Below the pieces are notes generated by a model. That model saw only the letters and a list, made by a program, of their open reading frames with translations, was not told the DNA's origin and searched no databases. Made by a program: the position numbers and the translations under genes. Of a DNA stretch of 64,000 bases, positions 26,591 to 35,831 are shown piece after piece; position 1 is the stretch's first letter, and each line of letters begins with the position of its first letter. The DNA comes from Thiosulfativibrio zosterae (lineage in GTDB: Bacteria > Pseudomonadota > Gammaproteobacteria > Thiomicrospirales > Thiomicrospiraceae), in the NCBI RefSeq assembly GCF_011398155.1, contig NZ_AP021888.1:2454001-2518000 (forward strand). The letters are read 5' to 3'.

Positions 26591-27814
26591 ATGAAAAAAC
26601 TTGTACTGTTAGAACAAGCAACAATAAGCTTTTCAAATTTCTTGCTTGCAATTGTACTGGCAAGACTTCTTGGTATAGAAGCATTTGGTATATTTGCAAC
26701 AATTTGGCTAATAGTTTTGTTTATCAACAGCATACACCAGGCTTCGATCATCTTTCCAATGATGTCAATAAACCCTCTGATTTTAAATAACAAGACATAT
26801 AGGGGTGGCTTAAACTCACTCCAATTAATATTTATAGCAGTAGCTTCAATTCTTTTCATAACGTTATTTCAATTACTGTCATTGTTTATAACTTTTGATT
26901 CCAATCTGTTACTACCTGCATTTTTAGCAATGCTTAGCTACCATATGCAGGATTACTTAAGAAGATTATTTTTTGTTGATAGTAATCAGTACCTGGTTTT
27001 TTTGTCCACTATAACTAGCTACCTCTCGCGTTTTGTATTCATAGCCATATTTATATACCTAGGCAACTCACTAACTCTAGAAGACACCTTTTACATTTTG
27101 GCTCTCTCTTATTTTATTGGCAGTCTATTTGGCTTTAATAAACTAAAAACATTATTTGGCAAAAAAGCTTTGATCTATTCAAGCAAAAAACATTTAAAAA
27201 CGGCTAAATGGCTTATTCCATCAGGTGTACTACAATGGTTTTCAGTTAACTTTTTCATGATACTGGCCGCGGTCATATTATCTCCAATTGCTGTTGGCGC
27301 AATAAGAATTGGGCAAAATATTGCACAATTAATCAATGTAATTTTGTTAGCCGCCGAAAACTATATACCTCGCACAGCTGCAAAAATTTATAAGGCTGGT
27401 GGTATAAATAAATTAAAAGTTTACTTAGTAAAATCCACCTTATATCTGTTTGCACCAGCACTGGCTTTAATACCATTAACTTTATTGTATTCAGACTTTA
27501 TTATCGATTTAGTTTATGGCAACGAATTTACAGAGTTTTCTTTTGTCCTAGTATGGTTTGCGTTTATGACAACGTCATTAGTACTAATGACGGGATTACG
27601 CACTTATCTTAGAGTCTTAGAACAAACAAAACCTTGGTTTCTAGGTTATTTAATTTCTTCACTATTCTCACTAGTTTTTGCCTACCCATTAGAAATCACT
27701 TTTGGTTTGAACGGTGCATTGTTTGGAATGACTGCAGCACAACTTATACTAATCTTAAGCGCATTAATATATGCAAAAAAACTAGGGCTTTTTAATGAAA
27801 ATCTGCAAGCTTGA
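26591..27814 (+). CDS. wzx: Polysaccharide flippase (Wzx-like)
   Basis: A 407-residue integral membrane protein with about 12 hydrophobic helices and the usual N-terminus of the PST/MVF family (L-L-E-Q-A-T-I-S-F-S-N-F and A-R-L-L-G-I-E-A-F-G-I-F). It would flip undecaprenyl-linked repeat units across the inner membrane. AT-rich, like the genes to its right, as is usual for exchangeable serotype genes. Its end overlaps the start of the next gene by 20 bases. Confidence 0.88.
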   Translation: MKKLVLLEQATISFSNFLLAIVLARLLGIEAFGIFATIWLIVLFINSIHQASIIFPMMSINPLILNNKTYRGGLNSLQLIFIAVASILFITLFQLLSLFITFDSNLLLPAFLAMLSYHMQDYLRRLFFVDSNQYLVFLSTITSYLSRFVFIAIFIYLGNSLTLEDTFYILALSYFIGSLFGFNKLKTLFGKKALIYSSKKHLKTAKWLIPSGVLQWFSVNFFMILAAVILSPIAVGAIRIGQNIAQLINVILLAAENYIPRTAAKIYKAGGINKLKVYLVKSTLYLFAPALALIPLTLLYSDFIIDLVYGNEFTEFSFVLVWFAFMTTSLVLMTGLRTYLRVLEQTKPWFLGYLISSLFSLVFAYPLEITFGLNGALFGMTAAQLILILSALIYAKKLGLFNENLQA

Positions 27815-29243
27815 ACTAAATTTAAACTCAAACTTAAAAAATCAAATGGACGAAAAAGACTATATACAAATTTCAGCTGATGCTAAGGAACTATTAAGTT
27901 CTAATAGATTTGATTTAGCTGCAAAACTCCTTTTTTTAAGGTTTTATGAAAATGGTTTTCCAAATGGTTTTGGTAGAGAAGTTTATATTGAACATCAAAA
28001 AGCAATGAATGGACTTTACGAAGCTGACGGTTCTAATAAAATTGGAGAAGAACAATTTATAAAAGCTTTTATTGAAGTGTTTAACTCAATAAAAGACAGT
28101 GGTTTTAATCAAGAAAATATTGTACCCACTGCTAAAGATAAAACCATATTGGATGGCGCACATAGAATAGCCTCTAGCATCTACACAGGTAAAGATGTTG
28201 TTTATGTGGATACAGGACTAGACTCATTAAACCTCAATTATCAGTTTTTTAAAGATAGAGGTCTGGCAACGGTTTATCTTGATGCAATGGCCAATGAATA
28301 CATTACTTACAAAAAAGAAATTTATCTCGCGATTGTATGGCCTACGGCAGGCCAAGAAAACAATCAAGCGCTTAAAGAATTACTCTCTAGTAATGGTTCT
28401 ATTGTTTATAACAAAACAATCCACTTAACACGGAATGGCTCCCTATTGTTAGTAAAAGAAGCTTATTCAGAAGAAGCTTGGTTAGGCAACTATGCAGACG
28501 GTTTTCAAGGCGCGCAAAATAAATCTAGTTGGTGCTTTAATAAAGAAGGGCCAGTACAAATCTATTTATATGAAACATCACAAGATTTGATTGAACTTAA
28601 AGATAAAATTAGAGCTATTTATGGTGAAGGCAAACACTCTATTCATATGACTGACAATAAAGAAGAAACAGTTAAACTTGCAAACCTATTATTTAATGAC
28701 AATGGTATACATTGGTTAAACAACGCAGGCCTACGTGATTTTACATGGTTCAGAGAGCTATTATCTAATTACAAATCGTTTTTAAAAACAAACAACCATA
28801 AAAATCAAGACTTCTGCCTTGATGGCAGTAGCGTACTTGCCGCTTATGCCATAAGAGAACCAAGAGATCTCGACTTTATTCATAACGGTCAAAATGAAAT
28901 TGATACAGGGTACAAAGAAATTGGTGACCATAACTCTGAACTTACTTACCACCCGCTACCTAAAGATTCACTAATAAATGATCCACGAAATTTTTTCTAC
29001 TATGATGACGTAAAAGTATTAGCCTTACATGTTATTCAATCCCAGAAAAAGAAAAGAAATGAAGATAAAGATATAGAAGATTTACGCTTAATAAAAATGA
29101 TGATTGATAAAGGCGTCATCAACTACAGCTTCAAAGAAAGCATTAACATTTATAAAAGCCCTGCTTTTTGGAAAGGTCGAATTAAATTCTTTCTTTTAAA
29201 AACAAGGTATTTCTATACTAAAATTAAGTTGTCTATGAAATGA
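27795..29243 (+). CDS. Unrecognised two-part protein: ParB-like and nucleotidyltransferase-like
   Basis: A 482-residue soluble protein of no family I can name with confidence. Residues about 85-150 resemble a ParB/sulfiredoxin-type fold, with I-L-D-G-A-H-R-I-A-S-S. The C-terminal half holds D-F-C-L-D-G-S-S-V-L-A-A-Y and R-E-P-R-D-L-D-F-I, which look like the G-S and D-x-D elements of a minimal nucleotidyltransferase. It lies between the flippase and a glycosyltransferase, with overlaps on both sides (20 and 4 bases), so it is clearly part of the polymer operon. It could modify or transfer a phosphate-linked group, but no function is claimed. The start is uncertain: M at 27846 is an alternative that removes the overlap. 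Confidence 0.6.
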   Translation: MKICKLELNLNSNLKNQMDEKDYIQISADAKELLSSNRFDLAAKLLFLRFYENGFPNGFGREVYIEHQKAMNGLYEADGSNKIGEEQFIKAFIEVFNSIKDSGFNQENIVPTAKDKTILDGAHRIASSIYTGKDVVYVDTGLDSLNLNYQFFKDRGLATVYLDAMANEYITYKKEIYLAIVWPTAGQENNQALKELLSSNGSIVYNKTIHLTRNGSLLLVKEAYSEEAWLGNYADGFQGAQNKSSWCFNKEGPVQIYLYETSQDLIELKDKIRAIYGEGKHSIHMTDNKEETVKLANLLFNDNGIHWLNNAGLRDFTWFRELLSNYKSFLKTNNHKNQDFCLDGSSVLAAYAIREPRDLDFIHNGQNEIDTGYKEIGDHNSELTYHPLPKDSLINDPRNFFYYDDVKVLALHVIQSQKKKRNEDKDIEDLRLIKMMIDKGVINYSFKESINIYKSPAFWKGRIKFFLLKTRYFYTKIKLSMK

Positions 29244-30139
29244 AAAAAATTTCCGTTGTTATTTTAACTTTTAACGAAGAACAGCACATAGAGCGTTGTT
29301 TAAATTCTTTAAAAGAGGTTGTTGAACAAGTATTTATTGTGGATTCTTTCTCTACTGACAAAACAGTCGAACTGGCAGAAGCTTTAGGTGCAAAAGTTTA
29401 CCAAAACAAATGGGTAAACTATGCCAACCAATTTGAATGGGGCTTAGATAATTGCCCTATAGTAACGGAATGGGTCATGCGAATGGATGACGACGAGTAT
29501 CTTGAGCCGGAGCTATCTAATGAAATCAATGATAGCCTAAATACGTTAGATGATGAAATTACAGGCATCTACTTAAAACGTAAAGTCTTCTGTAAAGGTA
29601 AATGGATTAAATATGGCGGCTTTTACCCGCACATATTACTCAGAATATGGCGCAATGGTATAGGCCGGATAGAACAGCGTTGGATGGATGAAAATATCGT
29701 CTTATCTAAAGGTCAAATTGTGCAATTTAAAAATGATTTGGTAGACGATAACTTAAATGATATTACCTGGTGGGTAAACAATCATAACGCCTATGAAACA
29801 AGAGAAATGCTTGACCTTATGAATATAAAATATGGCCTATTCGAAAGTGATGATGCACTTCTAGAAACTAATGTCCCACAGGCAAAAAAGAAACGGTTGT
29901 TAAAAGGAAAAGTATACTCAAAAATACCAACGGGTTTAAGAGCATTTTTATATTTTGTATACCGTTATGTTTTTAAATTAGGTTTTTTAGATGGTTCAAA
30001 AGTGTTTGTGTTTCATTTCATGCAAAGCTGTTGGTACAGATTACTTGTCGATGTAAAGGTTGATGAGTTTGGACTACAAGTAAAGTCCAAAGGTATAGAT
30101 AAAACACTGGACATGTATCATGTTCTGAGAACACAATAA
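29240..30139 (+). CDS. Glycosyltransferase family 2 (WaaE-like)
   Basis: A 299-residue GT2 enzyme. It starts with S-V-V-I-L-T-F-N-E-E and has I-V-D-S-F-S-T-D-K-T, the D-D-D-E-Y metal-binding motif at about 90, and the W-M-D-E-N region seen in the WaaE/KdtX group. It would add one sugar to the lipid-linked repeat unit; donor and linkage are unknown. It overlaps the genes on both sides by a few bases (ATGA and TAATG types). It is clearly paralogous to the GT2 encoded at 31748-32686. Confidence 0.88.
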   Translation: MKKISVVILTFNEEQHIERCLNSLKEVVEQVFIVDSFSTDKTVELAEALGAKVYQNKWVNYANQFEWGLDNCPIVTEWVMRMDDDEYLEPELSNEINDSLNTLDDEITGIYLKRKVFCKGKWIKYGGFYPHILLRIWRNGIGRIEQRWMDENIVLSKGQIVQFKNDLVDDNLNDITWWVNNHNAYETREMLDLMNIKYGLFESDDALLETNVPQAKKKRLLKGKVYSKIPTGLRAFLYFVYRYVFKLGFLDGSKVFVFHFMQSCWYRLLVDVKVDEFGLQVKSKGIDKTLDMYHVLRTQ

Positions 30140-31278
30140 TGCTTCACTCCCCATATAATGATATGAATTTTCTTGCAAAAGCAGTTTTGCTTCTATTTAT
30201 AACTTTAGCTATTTACAGTTTTTTGTCCATCAATACAGCGTTAAACACTTCAAAATATTTTGAGCTTTTTCTTATTGTTTTGGCAGCCTTCTCGGCCTTG
30301 GAAGTACAAAAAGTAGCAATACCCTACATTACAGTTCTCGCAATTTATATCACTTTTTCTTTAATCTATGCACTACTATTAACAGATACATATTTTTTAG
30401 ATTTTCTTGTTGCATATAAACTTTTCTTCTACTTATTAATAGGTTTTCTATTTCTACACAAACAATACTTTGATAGTAGGTTTATAAAAAACCTATTTAA
30501 TCTATTGTTGTTTGTATTTTTTGTTAAGTATTCAATATCATTACTCGGTGGCTTCTCTCATAGACCAAGTGTATTCATTGAAAACAATTTTGAACTAATG
30601 TTTTTGTTATTGCTTGGTGTACTCTCATACCATATTCATGGCTTTAAAATAACAAGCTTTATAGTTCTTTCACTCATTTTTATCATGTCTGGTTCAAAGT
30701 CTGCAATTTTAGCTCTTGCTTTCGCAATACCCGTTTTATTAATTCAGCGTTTAACGCTTATCAGAATTTTATCAATAATTGTTTTTAGTATATTTTTACT
30801 AAGCGCTGTTTATTATGTATTCCTTACAAGGGGAGCTCTTTCACTAGAAAATATCGATCGTTTTTTATTCCTAAATGTATTTCTAAGTGAATACACTGCT
30901 TTCAATTGGGTAAATTTATTATTTGGTGCAGAAAGGCTAACTGAACTATCTAATCAATCCTGCTCATCGTTGGTTTATTACGAAAAATTATTTAGCTATA
31001 AAGACGCAAACAGTTGTTATTCCGTAGTTTTCCACTCTTACCACTTGAGAACCTTGTATGATCACGGATTGGTAGTTTATATTTTGGTTATTTTATTGGT
31101 TTATAAAACATTAAGATTAGCTGGTCATAATAATAGATTAATATTGATTGTTATTGGCGTCGCTTTAATAAATGGTCTTTCAGTATCATCTTTCAATAGC
31201 GTCTTTTTTGCATTATCTTTGTTTTTTTATCTAACCACTTACCAAAACGAAAGTTACCCGAGATTTAGAAAAAAATGA
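30139..31278 (+). CDS. wzy: Polysaccharide polymerase-like membrane protein (Wzy candidate)
   Basis: A 379-residue, very hydrophobic protein with about 10 membrane helices and a larger loop at about 225-300 that includes several Cys and Tyr. There is little sequence conservation, as usual for Wzy. The call rests on topology and on its place between two glycosyltransferases beside the flippase. It would polymerise repeat units on the periplasmic side. The first base of its ATG is the last base of the stop codon before it. A second ligase/polymerase candidate lies at 43536-44882. Confidence 0.72.
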   Translation: MLHSPYNDMNFLAKAVLLLFITLAIYSFLSINTALNTSKYFELFLIVLAAFSALEVQKVAIPYITVLAIYITFSLIYALLLTDTYFLDFLVAYKLFFYLLIGFLFLHKQYFDSRFIKNLFNLLLFVFFVKYSISLLGGFSHRPSVFIENNFELMFLLLLGVLSYHIHGFKITSFIVLSLIFIMSGSKSAILALAFAIPVLLIQRLTLIRILSIIVFSIFLLSAVYYVFLTRGALSLENIDRFLFLNVFLSEYTAFNWVNLLFGAERLTELSNQSCSSLVYYEKLFSYKDANSCYSVVFHSYHLRTLYDHGLVVYILVILLVYKTLRLAGHNNRLILIVIGVALINGLSVSSFNSVFFALSLFFYLTTYQNESYPRFRKK

Positions 31279-31679
31279 ATTGCCCTGATAATTTTAGAAG
31301 CCGTAGTGCTTTAACCGTACAAATTTGGTGGTTTGTTCAAAGTACCTTATTTGGTCTTTCACATCAATTTATGTTCCAGTGGCGTAATTTTTTATTACGT
31401 TTTTTTGGTGCAAAAATTGGTAACGGCGCCATTATCCGACCAACGTTTAAAATCACATACCCTAGGGAACTAACAACGCCCCCATTCCAAGGAGGCGACT
31501 TATTTTTTTTGAATACTTTATTGGAAAAAGACAATGAACTTAAAGATTTTGGGCTGCCTGCACAAGAAATCGCTTTGGCTTTATCACGATACATTTCAAG
31601 CCAAAATAGTACACCAGTTTGTTCGATGTTTTCACCAGAGCACATAAAGTCAAATGTAAAAGCAATGGAAAAAATATAA
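31275..31679 (+). pseudogene. Truncated WcaF-like acetyltransferase fused to a foreign tail
   Basis: The first 65 or so of 134 residues match the beginning of WcaF-type colanic acid acetyltransferases (W-W-F-V-Q-S-T-L-F-G-L-S, F-L-L-R-F-F-G-A-K-I-G and I-I-R-P-T-F-K-I-T-Y-P). The sequence then leaves the family abruptly at T-T-P-P-F-Q-G-G-D and continues for 65 residues that look like the end of some other protein (F-G-L-P-A-Q-E-I-A-L-A-L-S-R-Y). The hexapeptide-repeat part that forms the active site is missing. A deletion that joined two genes in frame is the simplest reading. The product is unlikely to be an acetyltransferase. Confidence 0.75.
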
Positions 31680-31747
31680 CCTTTAATTTAGTTACAACAT
31701 GCTGTTTATCGGGCGGCTTTAAGAAATAGATAAGATTGGATGACGTT

Positions 31748-32686
31748 ATGAAGCCAAAAATCACAGTTCAAATTTTAACCTTTAACGAAGAAAAACATCT
31801 TGCACGCTGTATTGATTCAGTTGCTTCTTTTGCAAGCCAAGTCGTCGTTATCGATTCTTTCTCTACTGATAGAACCGTTGAAATTGCCAAAGAAAAAGGT
31901 GCGTTAGTCTTGCAAAACAAATGGCTTAATAATTATGCCCATCAGTTCAACTGGGGTTTAGATAATGCAAATATTGAGAGCGATTGGATTATGCGTTTAG
32001 ATGCTGATGAATACATCACACCAGAACTCGCTGAAGAAATTGTAAATAAACTACCAGGCCTGGTCGATTCTGTCAGTGGTATTTATATGCGTAGACGTAT
32101 TTTCTTTTTAGGTCAGTGGATGAAACGAAGTGGTACCTACCCAATGTGGGTTTTACGCTTATGGCGTAATGGGCATGGTCGTTGTGAAAACCGTTGGATG
32201 GATGAACACATATTACTTTCTCAAGGTGAAAGTACTCGTTTTGAACATGATTTAGTGGATGATAATCTCAACGATCTGACTTGGTGGACCAATAAACATA
32301 ATCACTACGCAACTAGAGAAGCGGCTGACTTACTAAACCATAAATATCATTTCACACCATTTGACGAACGTGATGAAAGTGATGGTGAACAAGCTATGTT
32401 TAAACGCTGGTTAAAAGAAAAAGTCTATGCCAACATTCCTCTATTTGTACGCCCTTTTATCTACTTTTTATACCGTTACTTCATTCGTTTAGGTTTTTTA
32501 GATGGGCGAAGAGGATTTATGTGGAATATTCTGCAAGGTTTTTGGTATCGCTTTTTAGTCGATTCAAAAATGTTTGAAGCAGAAGAAATAATTAAACACG
32601 CAAGCAACAAAAAAGAAGCGGCACAGGATTTAGTTGAAGACCAATGGGGTTTAAAACCACCAACTAAAACAGCTAATAAAGGATAA
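31748..32686 (+). CDS. Glycosyltransferase family 2 (WaaE-like), second copy
   Basis: A 312-residue GT2 enzyme with I-L-T-F-N-E-E-K-H-L, V-I-D-S-F-S-T-D-R-T and D-A-D-E-Y, and the same W-M-D-E-H and V-D-D-N-L-N-D stretches as the GT2 at 29240-30139, so the two are paralogues. It has a longer charged C-terminus. The ATG at 31748 is used because the upstream in-frame TTG at 31736 would add only four residues and has no better ribosome-binding site. It contains a copy of the palindrome at 32053-32064. Confidence 0.88.
   Translation: MKPKITVQILTFNEEKHLARCIDSVASFASQVVVIDSFSTDRTVEIAKEKGALVLQNKWLNNYAHQFNWGLDNANIESDWIMRLDADEYITPELAEEIVNKLPGLVDSVSGIYMRRRIFFLGQWMKRSGTYPMWVLRLWRNGHGRCENRWMDEHILLSQGESTRFEHDLVDDNLNDLTWWTNKHNHYATREAADLLNHKYHFTPFDERDESDGEQAMFKRWLKEKVYANIPLFVRPFIYFLYRYFIRLGFLDGRRGFMWNILQGFWYRFLVDSKMFEAEEIIKHASNKKEAAQDLVEDQWGLKPPTKTANKG
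32053..32064. repeat. Dispersed 12-bp palindrome ACCAGGCCTGGT, copy 6
   Basis: Inside the second GT2 gene, read as L-P-G-L-V, the same frame as copy 4 but in an unrelated protein. Confidence 0.9.
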
Positions 32687-32690
32687 TCTG

Positions 32691-33908
32691 ATGAAAATCC
32701 TTTTAATCTCCACTAACTATTCACCAGAACTTACCGGTATTGGTAAATACTCTGGTGAAATGACTGAATGGTTAGCGAAACATGGGCATGATGTGCGGGT
32801 GATTTGTGCTCCACCTTATTACCCTGAATGGAAAGTGAGTGAGGATTATTCTGCGTGGAAATATCAAAAACAATCTTCTGAAAACCTAACGGTTTACCGC
32901 TGCCCTATTTGGGTGCCTGCTAAACCAAGCGGCTTAAAACGTTTGTTACATTTAGCCTCTTTTGCGTTAACCAGTTTGCCTGTTGTTTTACGCCATATTT
33001 TTTGGCGCGCAGACGTAATCATTTGTGTTGAACCGCCTTTGTTTAATAGTTTTGGCGCTATTTTAACGAGCAAATTATCGGGTGCTAAATCAATCTTACA
33101 TATTCAAGATTTTGAAGTGGATGCAGCTTTTGAATTAGGTATTGTAAAAGCCAATTGGTTAAAACGTTTTATCTACGGGGTTGAACGTTTTTTAATGCGT
33201 CGTTTTGATAAGGTCTCAACCATTTCTGAGGCGATGCTTAAAAAGCTGGATGAAAAAGACATTGCCAAAGACAAACAATTGTTTTTTCCTAACTGGGTAG
33301 ATACCAGCTTTATCCATCCTTTAAGCACTGTCTCTGAATATCGTTCTGAACTCAATATTCCATTAGATAAACCTGTGGTTTTGTATTCTGGCAACATGGG
33401 TGAAAAACAAGGATTGGAGATTGTGATTGAAGCAGCTAAAAACCTAGCGAATGACAATATTCAATTTATCATGTGTGGCTCAGGGGCGGCCTTAGATCGT
33501 TTGCAAACTTTAGCAAAAGGTTTAGATAATATTCTTTGGTTACCCTTACAGCCTTTTGAACGCTTAAATGAATTTTTAAACCTAGCAGATATTCACTTAT
33601 TACCTCAACAAGCCGGGGCAGCCGATTTGGTTATGCCGTCTAAACTCACGGGCATTTTATCGTCTGGTCGCCCCGTTGTGGCCACTGCACAGCAAGGCAC
33701 CCAAGTCGCTTGTGTGGTTGAGGGTAAAGGCATGGTAGTTGCACCTGCCGACAGTGAAGCGTTTAGTGCCGCTATTAAAACCCTGGCCAACAATCCAAAA
33801 TTACGCAATGAATTAGGAATAAACGCTAGAACCTATGCTGAAAATAACTTAGAATATAATTCAATTATGTCCAACTTAGAAACAGAATTAAAACTTTTAG
33901 CAAGGTGA
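32691..33908 (+). CDS. wcaI: WcaI-like glycosyltransferase (GT4)
   Basis: A 405-residue GT4 enzyme close to the colanic acid fucosyltransferase WcaI. It has [16 protein letters not shown] near the start, A-P-P-Y-Y-P-E-W, the middle [11 protein letters not shown], and the nucleotide-sugar region around [11 protein letters not shown]. It probably transfers fucose from the GDP-fucose made by gmd and fcl next to it. It begins 4 bases after the GT2 stop and ends overlapping the GTG alternative start of gmd. Confidence 0.9.
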   Translation: MKILLISTNYSPELTGIGKYSGEMTEWLAKHGHDVRVICAPPYYPEWKVSEDYSAWKYQKQSSENLTVYRCPIWVPAKPSGLKRLLHLASFALTSLPVVLRHIFWRADVIICVEPPLFNSFGAILTSKLSGAKSILHIQDFEVDAAFELGIVKANWLKRFIYGVERFLMRRFDKVSTISEAMLKKLDEKDIAKDKQLFFPNWVDTSFIHPLSTVSEYRSELNIPLDKPVVLYSGNMGEKQGLEIVIEAAKNLANDNIQFIMCGSGAALDRLQTLAKGLDNILWLPLQPFERLNEFLNLADIHLLPQQAGAADLVMPSKLTGILSSGRPVVATAQQGTQVACVVEGKGMVVAPADSEAFSAAIKTLANNPKLRNELGINARTYAENNLEYNSIMSNLETELKLLAR

Positions 33909-33913
33909 ATAAA

Positions 33914-35032
33914 ATGAAGAAAAAAGCGCTTATTACCGGTGTTACTGGCCAAGATGGTTCCTATTTAGCCGAATTCTTATTAGAAAAAGGGTATGAAGTT
34001 CACGGTATTAAACGCCGAGCTTCTTCATTTAACACTCAGCGTGTTGACCATATTTACCAAGACCCGCATGTGGATAATAAAAATTTTATTCTGCATTATG
34101 GTGATTTAACCGATTCATCTAATCTAACGCGTATTTTGCAAGAAGTACAACCGGATGAAGTGTATAACCTAGGCGCACAATCTCATGTTGCGGTTTCGTT
34201 TGAATCACCTGAATATACCGCCGATGTAGATGGTATGGGAACTTTACGATTATTAGAAGCGATTCGTTTATTAGGCTTAGAAAAGAAAACCAAATTCTAC
34301 CAGGCCTCTACCTCTGAGTTGTACGGTAAGGTCCAAGAGATTCCACAAAAAGAAACCACGCCTTTTTACCCTAGATCACCTTATGCTGTTGCCAAAATGT
34401 ATGCTTATTGGATTGTGGTTAACTACCGTGAGTCTTATGGCATGTATGCCTGTAACGGCATTTTGTTTAACCACGAATCACCTCGCCGTGGTGAAACCTT
34501 TGTTACCCGTAAAATAACGCGTGGTTTAGCGAATATTGCCCAAGGATTAGAACAATGTTTATATATGGGTAATATCGATGCGTTACGTGACTGGGGACAT
34601 GCCAAAGACTATGTGCGTATGCAGTGGATGATGTTGCAACAAGATAAAGCCGAAGACTTTGTTATCGCAACGGGTGTGCAATACTCGGTTCGTCAGTTTA
34701 TCGCTTGGTCTGCTGAAGAGTTAGGCATTACTTTAGAGTTTACCGGTGAAGGTATTCATGAAATTGGAACCATTACCGCTATTGAAGGCGATAAAGCCCC
34801 TGCCTTAAAAGTGGGTGATGTGATTGTAAAAATCGACCCAAGATACTTCCGCCCTGCCGAAGTAGAAACTTTATTGGGTGATCCATCAAAAGCCAAAGCC
34901 AAACTCGGCTGGACACCCGAAATTACCGTACAAGAAATGTGTGCAGAAATGGTAGCAGTAGATTTAAAAATCGCACAACGCCATGCATTGCTGAAAGAAC
35001 ACGGGCACGATGTTCCGGTTTCTGTGGAGTAA
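33914..35032 (+). CDS. gmd: GDP-mannose 4,6-dehydratase
   Basis: A 372-residue short-chain dehydrogenase/reductase. It has the NADP site G-V-T-G-Q-D-G-S-Y, the R-R-A-S-S-F-N-T loop, and the catalytic S-T-S-E-L-Y-G with Y-A-V-A-K. It turns GDP-mannose into GDP-4-keto-6-deoxymannose, the first step to GDP-fucose. The ATG at 33914 is preferred to the GTG at 33905, which overlaps the previous gene. The next pathway gene, fcl, comes only after an insertion holding a repeat and a toxin-antitoxin pair. Confidence 0.97.
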   Translation: MKKKALITGVTGQDGSYLAEFLLEKGYEVHGIKRRASSFNTQRVDHIYQDPHVDNKNFILHYGDLTDSSNLTRILQEVQPDEVYNLGAQSHVAVSFESPEYTADVDGMGTLRLLEAIRLLGLEKKTKFYQASTSELYGKVQEIPQKETTPFYPRSPYAVAKMYAYWIVVNYRESYGMYACNGILFNHESPRRGETFVTRKITRGLANIAQGLEQCLYMGNIDALRDWGHAKDYVRMQWMMLQQDKAEDFVIATGVQYSVRQFIAWSAEELGITLEFTGEGIHEIGTITAIEGDKAPALKVGDVIVKIDPRYFRPAEVETLLGDPSKAKAKLGWTPEITVQEMCAEMVAVDLKIAQRHALLKEHGHDVPVSVE

Positions 35033-35084
35033 TTTTATATTCAAGCATCTTGCGGTTTTATCCAGAGAAACCTAGCACCACGAC

Positions 35085-35190
35085 CATTGTGAGGAACGCA
35101 GCGAAGTGACAATCTAATTCGGCATAGCGTTTAGCCTTGGGAGATTCTTCACTTCGTTCAGAATGACAAGAGTGGCGTTTAGAATGACAA
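35085..35190. repeat. Imperfect inverted and direct repeat region after gmd
   Basis: Contains GAGGAACGCAGCGAAGTGAC on one side and a related stretch in opposite orientation (CACTTCGTTCAGAATGACA), followed by a second AGAATGACAA at 35181-35190. This looks like a small intergenic mobile repeat of the kind scattered in many proteobacterial genomes. Only one copy lies in the window. Confidence 0.55.
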
Positions 35191-35304
35191 AGTGGATGTA
35201 CAGATTACATGAGTTGTATTTAGATTGATTATAGTTATGATACATTTGCTCGTCCAAACGCAATAACGTACGATAACTTCAATCTGTATTAGGTGATTTG
35301 AATT

Positions 35305-35547
35305 ATGACAACATTAAACTCTACCGAGGCACGCTCAAACCTTTACGGCTTAATAGCTCAGGTGAATGAATCTCATGAGCCGGTAACCATTACCGGTAAA
35401 ACAGGTAATGCTATTTTAATTTCAGAAGATGACTGGAGCGCCATTAACGATACGTTAACGCTTTTGAATATTAAAGGCATGCGAGAATCGATTGTTGAAG
35501 GCATGCAAACCCCTCTTGATGAATGCAGCAAAGAACTTGATTGGTAA
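35305..35547 (+). CDS. yefM: Antitoxin of the YefM/Phd family
   Basis: An 80-residue antitoxin. It has the N-terminal DNA-binding fold (S-T-E-A-R-S-N-L-Y, I-T-G-K-T-G-N-A-I-L-I-S-E-D-D-W) and an acidic, flexible C-terminus that would wrap the toxin. YefM represses its own operon through palindromes at the promoter. The YoeB toxin gene follows after 5 bases. The pair lies between gmd and fcl, so it was inserted into the GDP-fucose gene order. Confidence 0.93.
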   Translation: MTTLNSTEARSNLYGLIAQVNESHEPVTITGKTGNAILISEDDWSAINDTLTLLNIKGMRESIVEGMQTPLDECSKELDW

Positions 35548-35552
35548 GCAAT

Positions 35553-35816
35553 ATGACTTGGACTTTGGTCTACACCAAACAAGCACAAAAAGACGCTAAA
35601 AAACTATCTGCTAGAGGTTTAAAGCCAAAGGCGCAAACATTGATGAGTATTTTTGAAAAAAACCCGTATGAGAATCCACCCCGTTTTGAAAAACTTGTTG
35701 GGGATTTAACCGGTGCTTATTCTAGACGAATTAATATACAACACCGCATCGTATACCAAGTTTTTGAAGAGCAGAATATGATTAAAGTTCTGCGCCTTTG
35801 GTCCCATTACGAATAA
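35553..35816 (+). CDS. yoeB: Ribosome-dependent mRNA interferase YoeB
   Basis: An 87-residue RelE-fold toxin with W-T-L-V-Y-T-K-Q-A near the start, the N-P-Y-E-N-P-P loop and the typical C-terminus R-R-I-N-I-Q-H-R-I-V-Y-Q-V with L-R-L-W-S-H-Y. The catalytic Glu, Arg and His of E. coli YoeB have counterparts in the E-K-L, H-R-I-V-Y and S-H-Y segments. It cuts mRNA in the ribosomal A site when free of YefM. The ATG at 35553 is used; the TTG at 35541 would overlap yefM. The gene looks intact. Confidence 0.93.
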   Translation: MTWTLVYTKQAQKDAKKLSARGLKPKAQTLMSIFEKNPYENPPRFEKLVGDLTGAYSRRINIQHRIVYQVFEEQNMIKVLRLWSHYE

Positions 35817-35831
35817 AACGAGTTTAAACAA

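Noticed and set aside
35033-35304. Small gene or RNA between gmd and yefM
   Set aside because: Only the repeat-like stretch is visible; the frames are short and broken.
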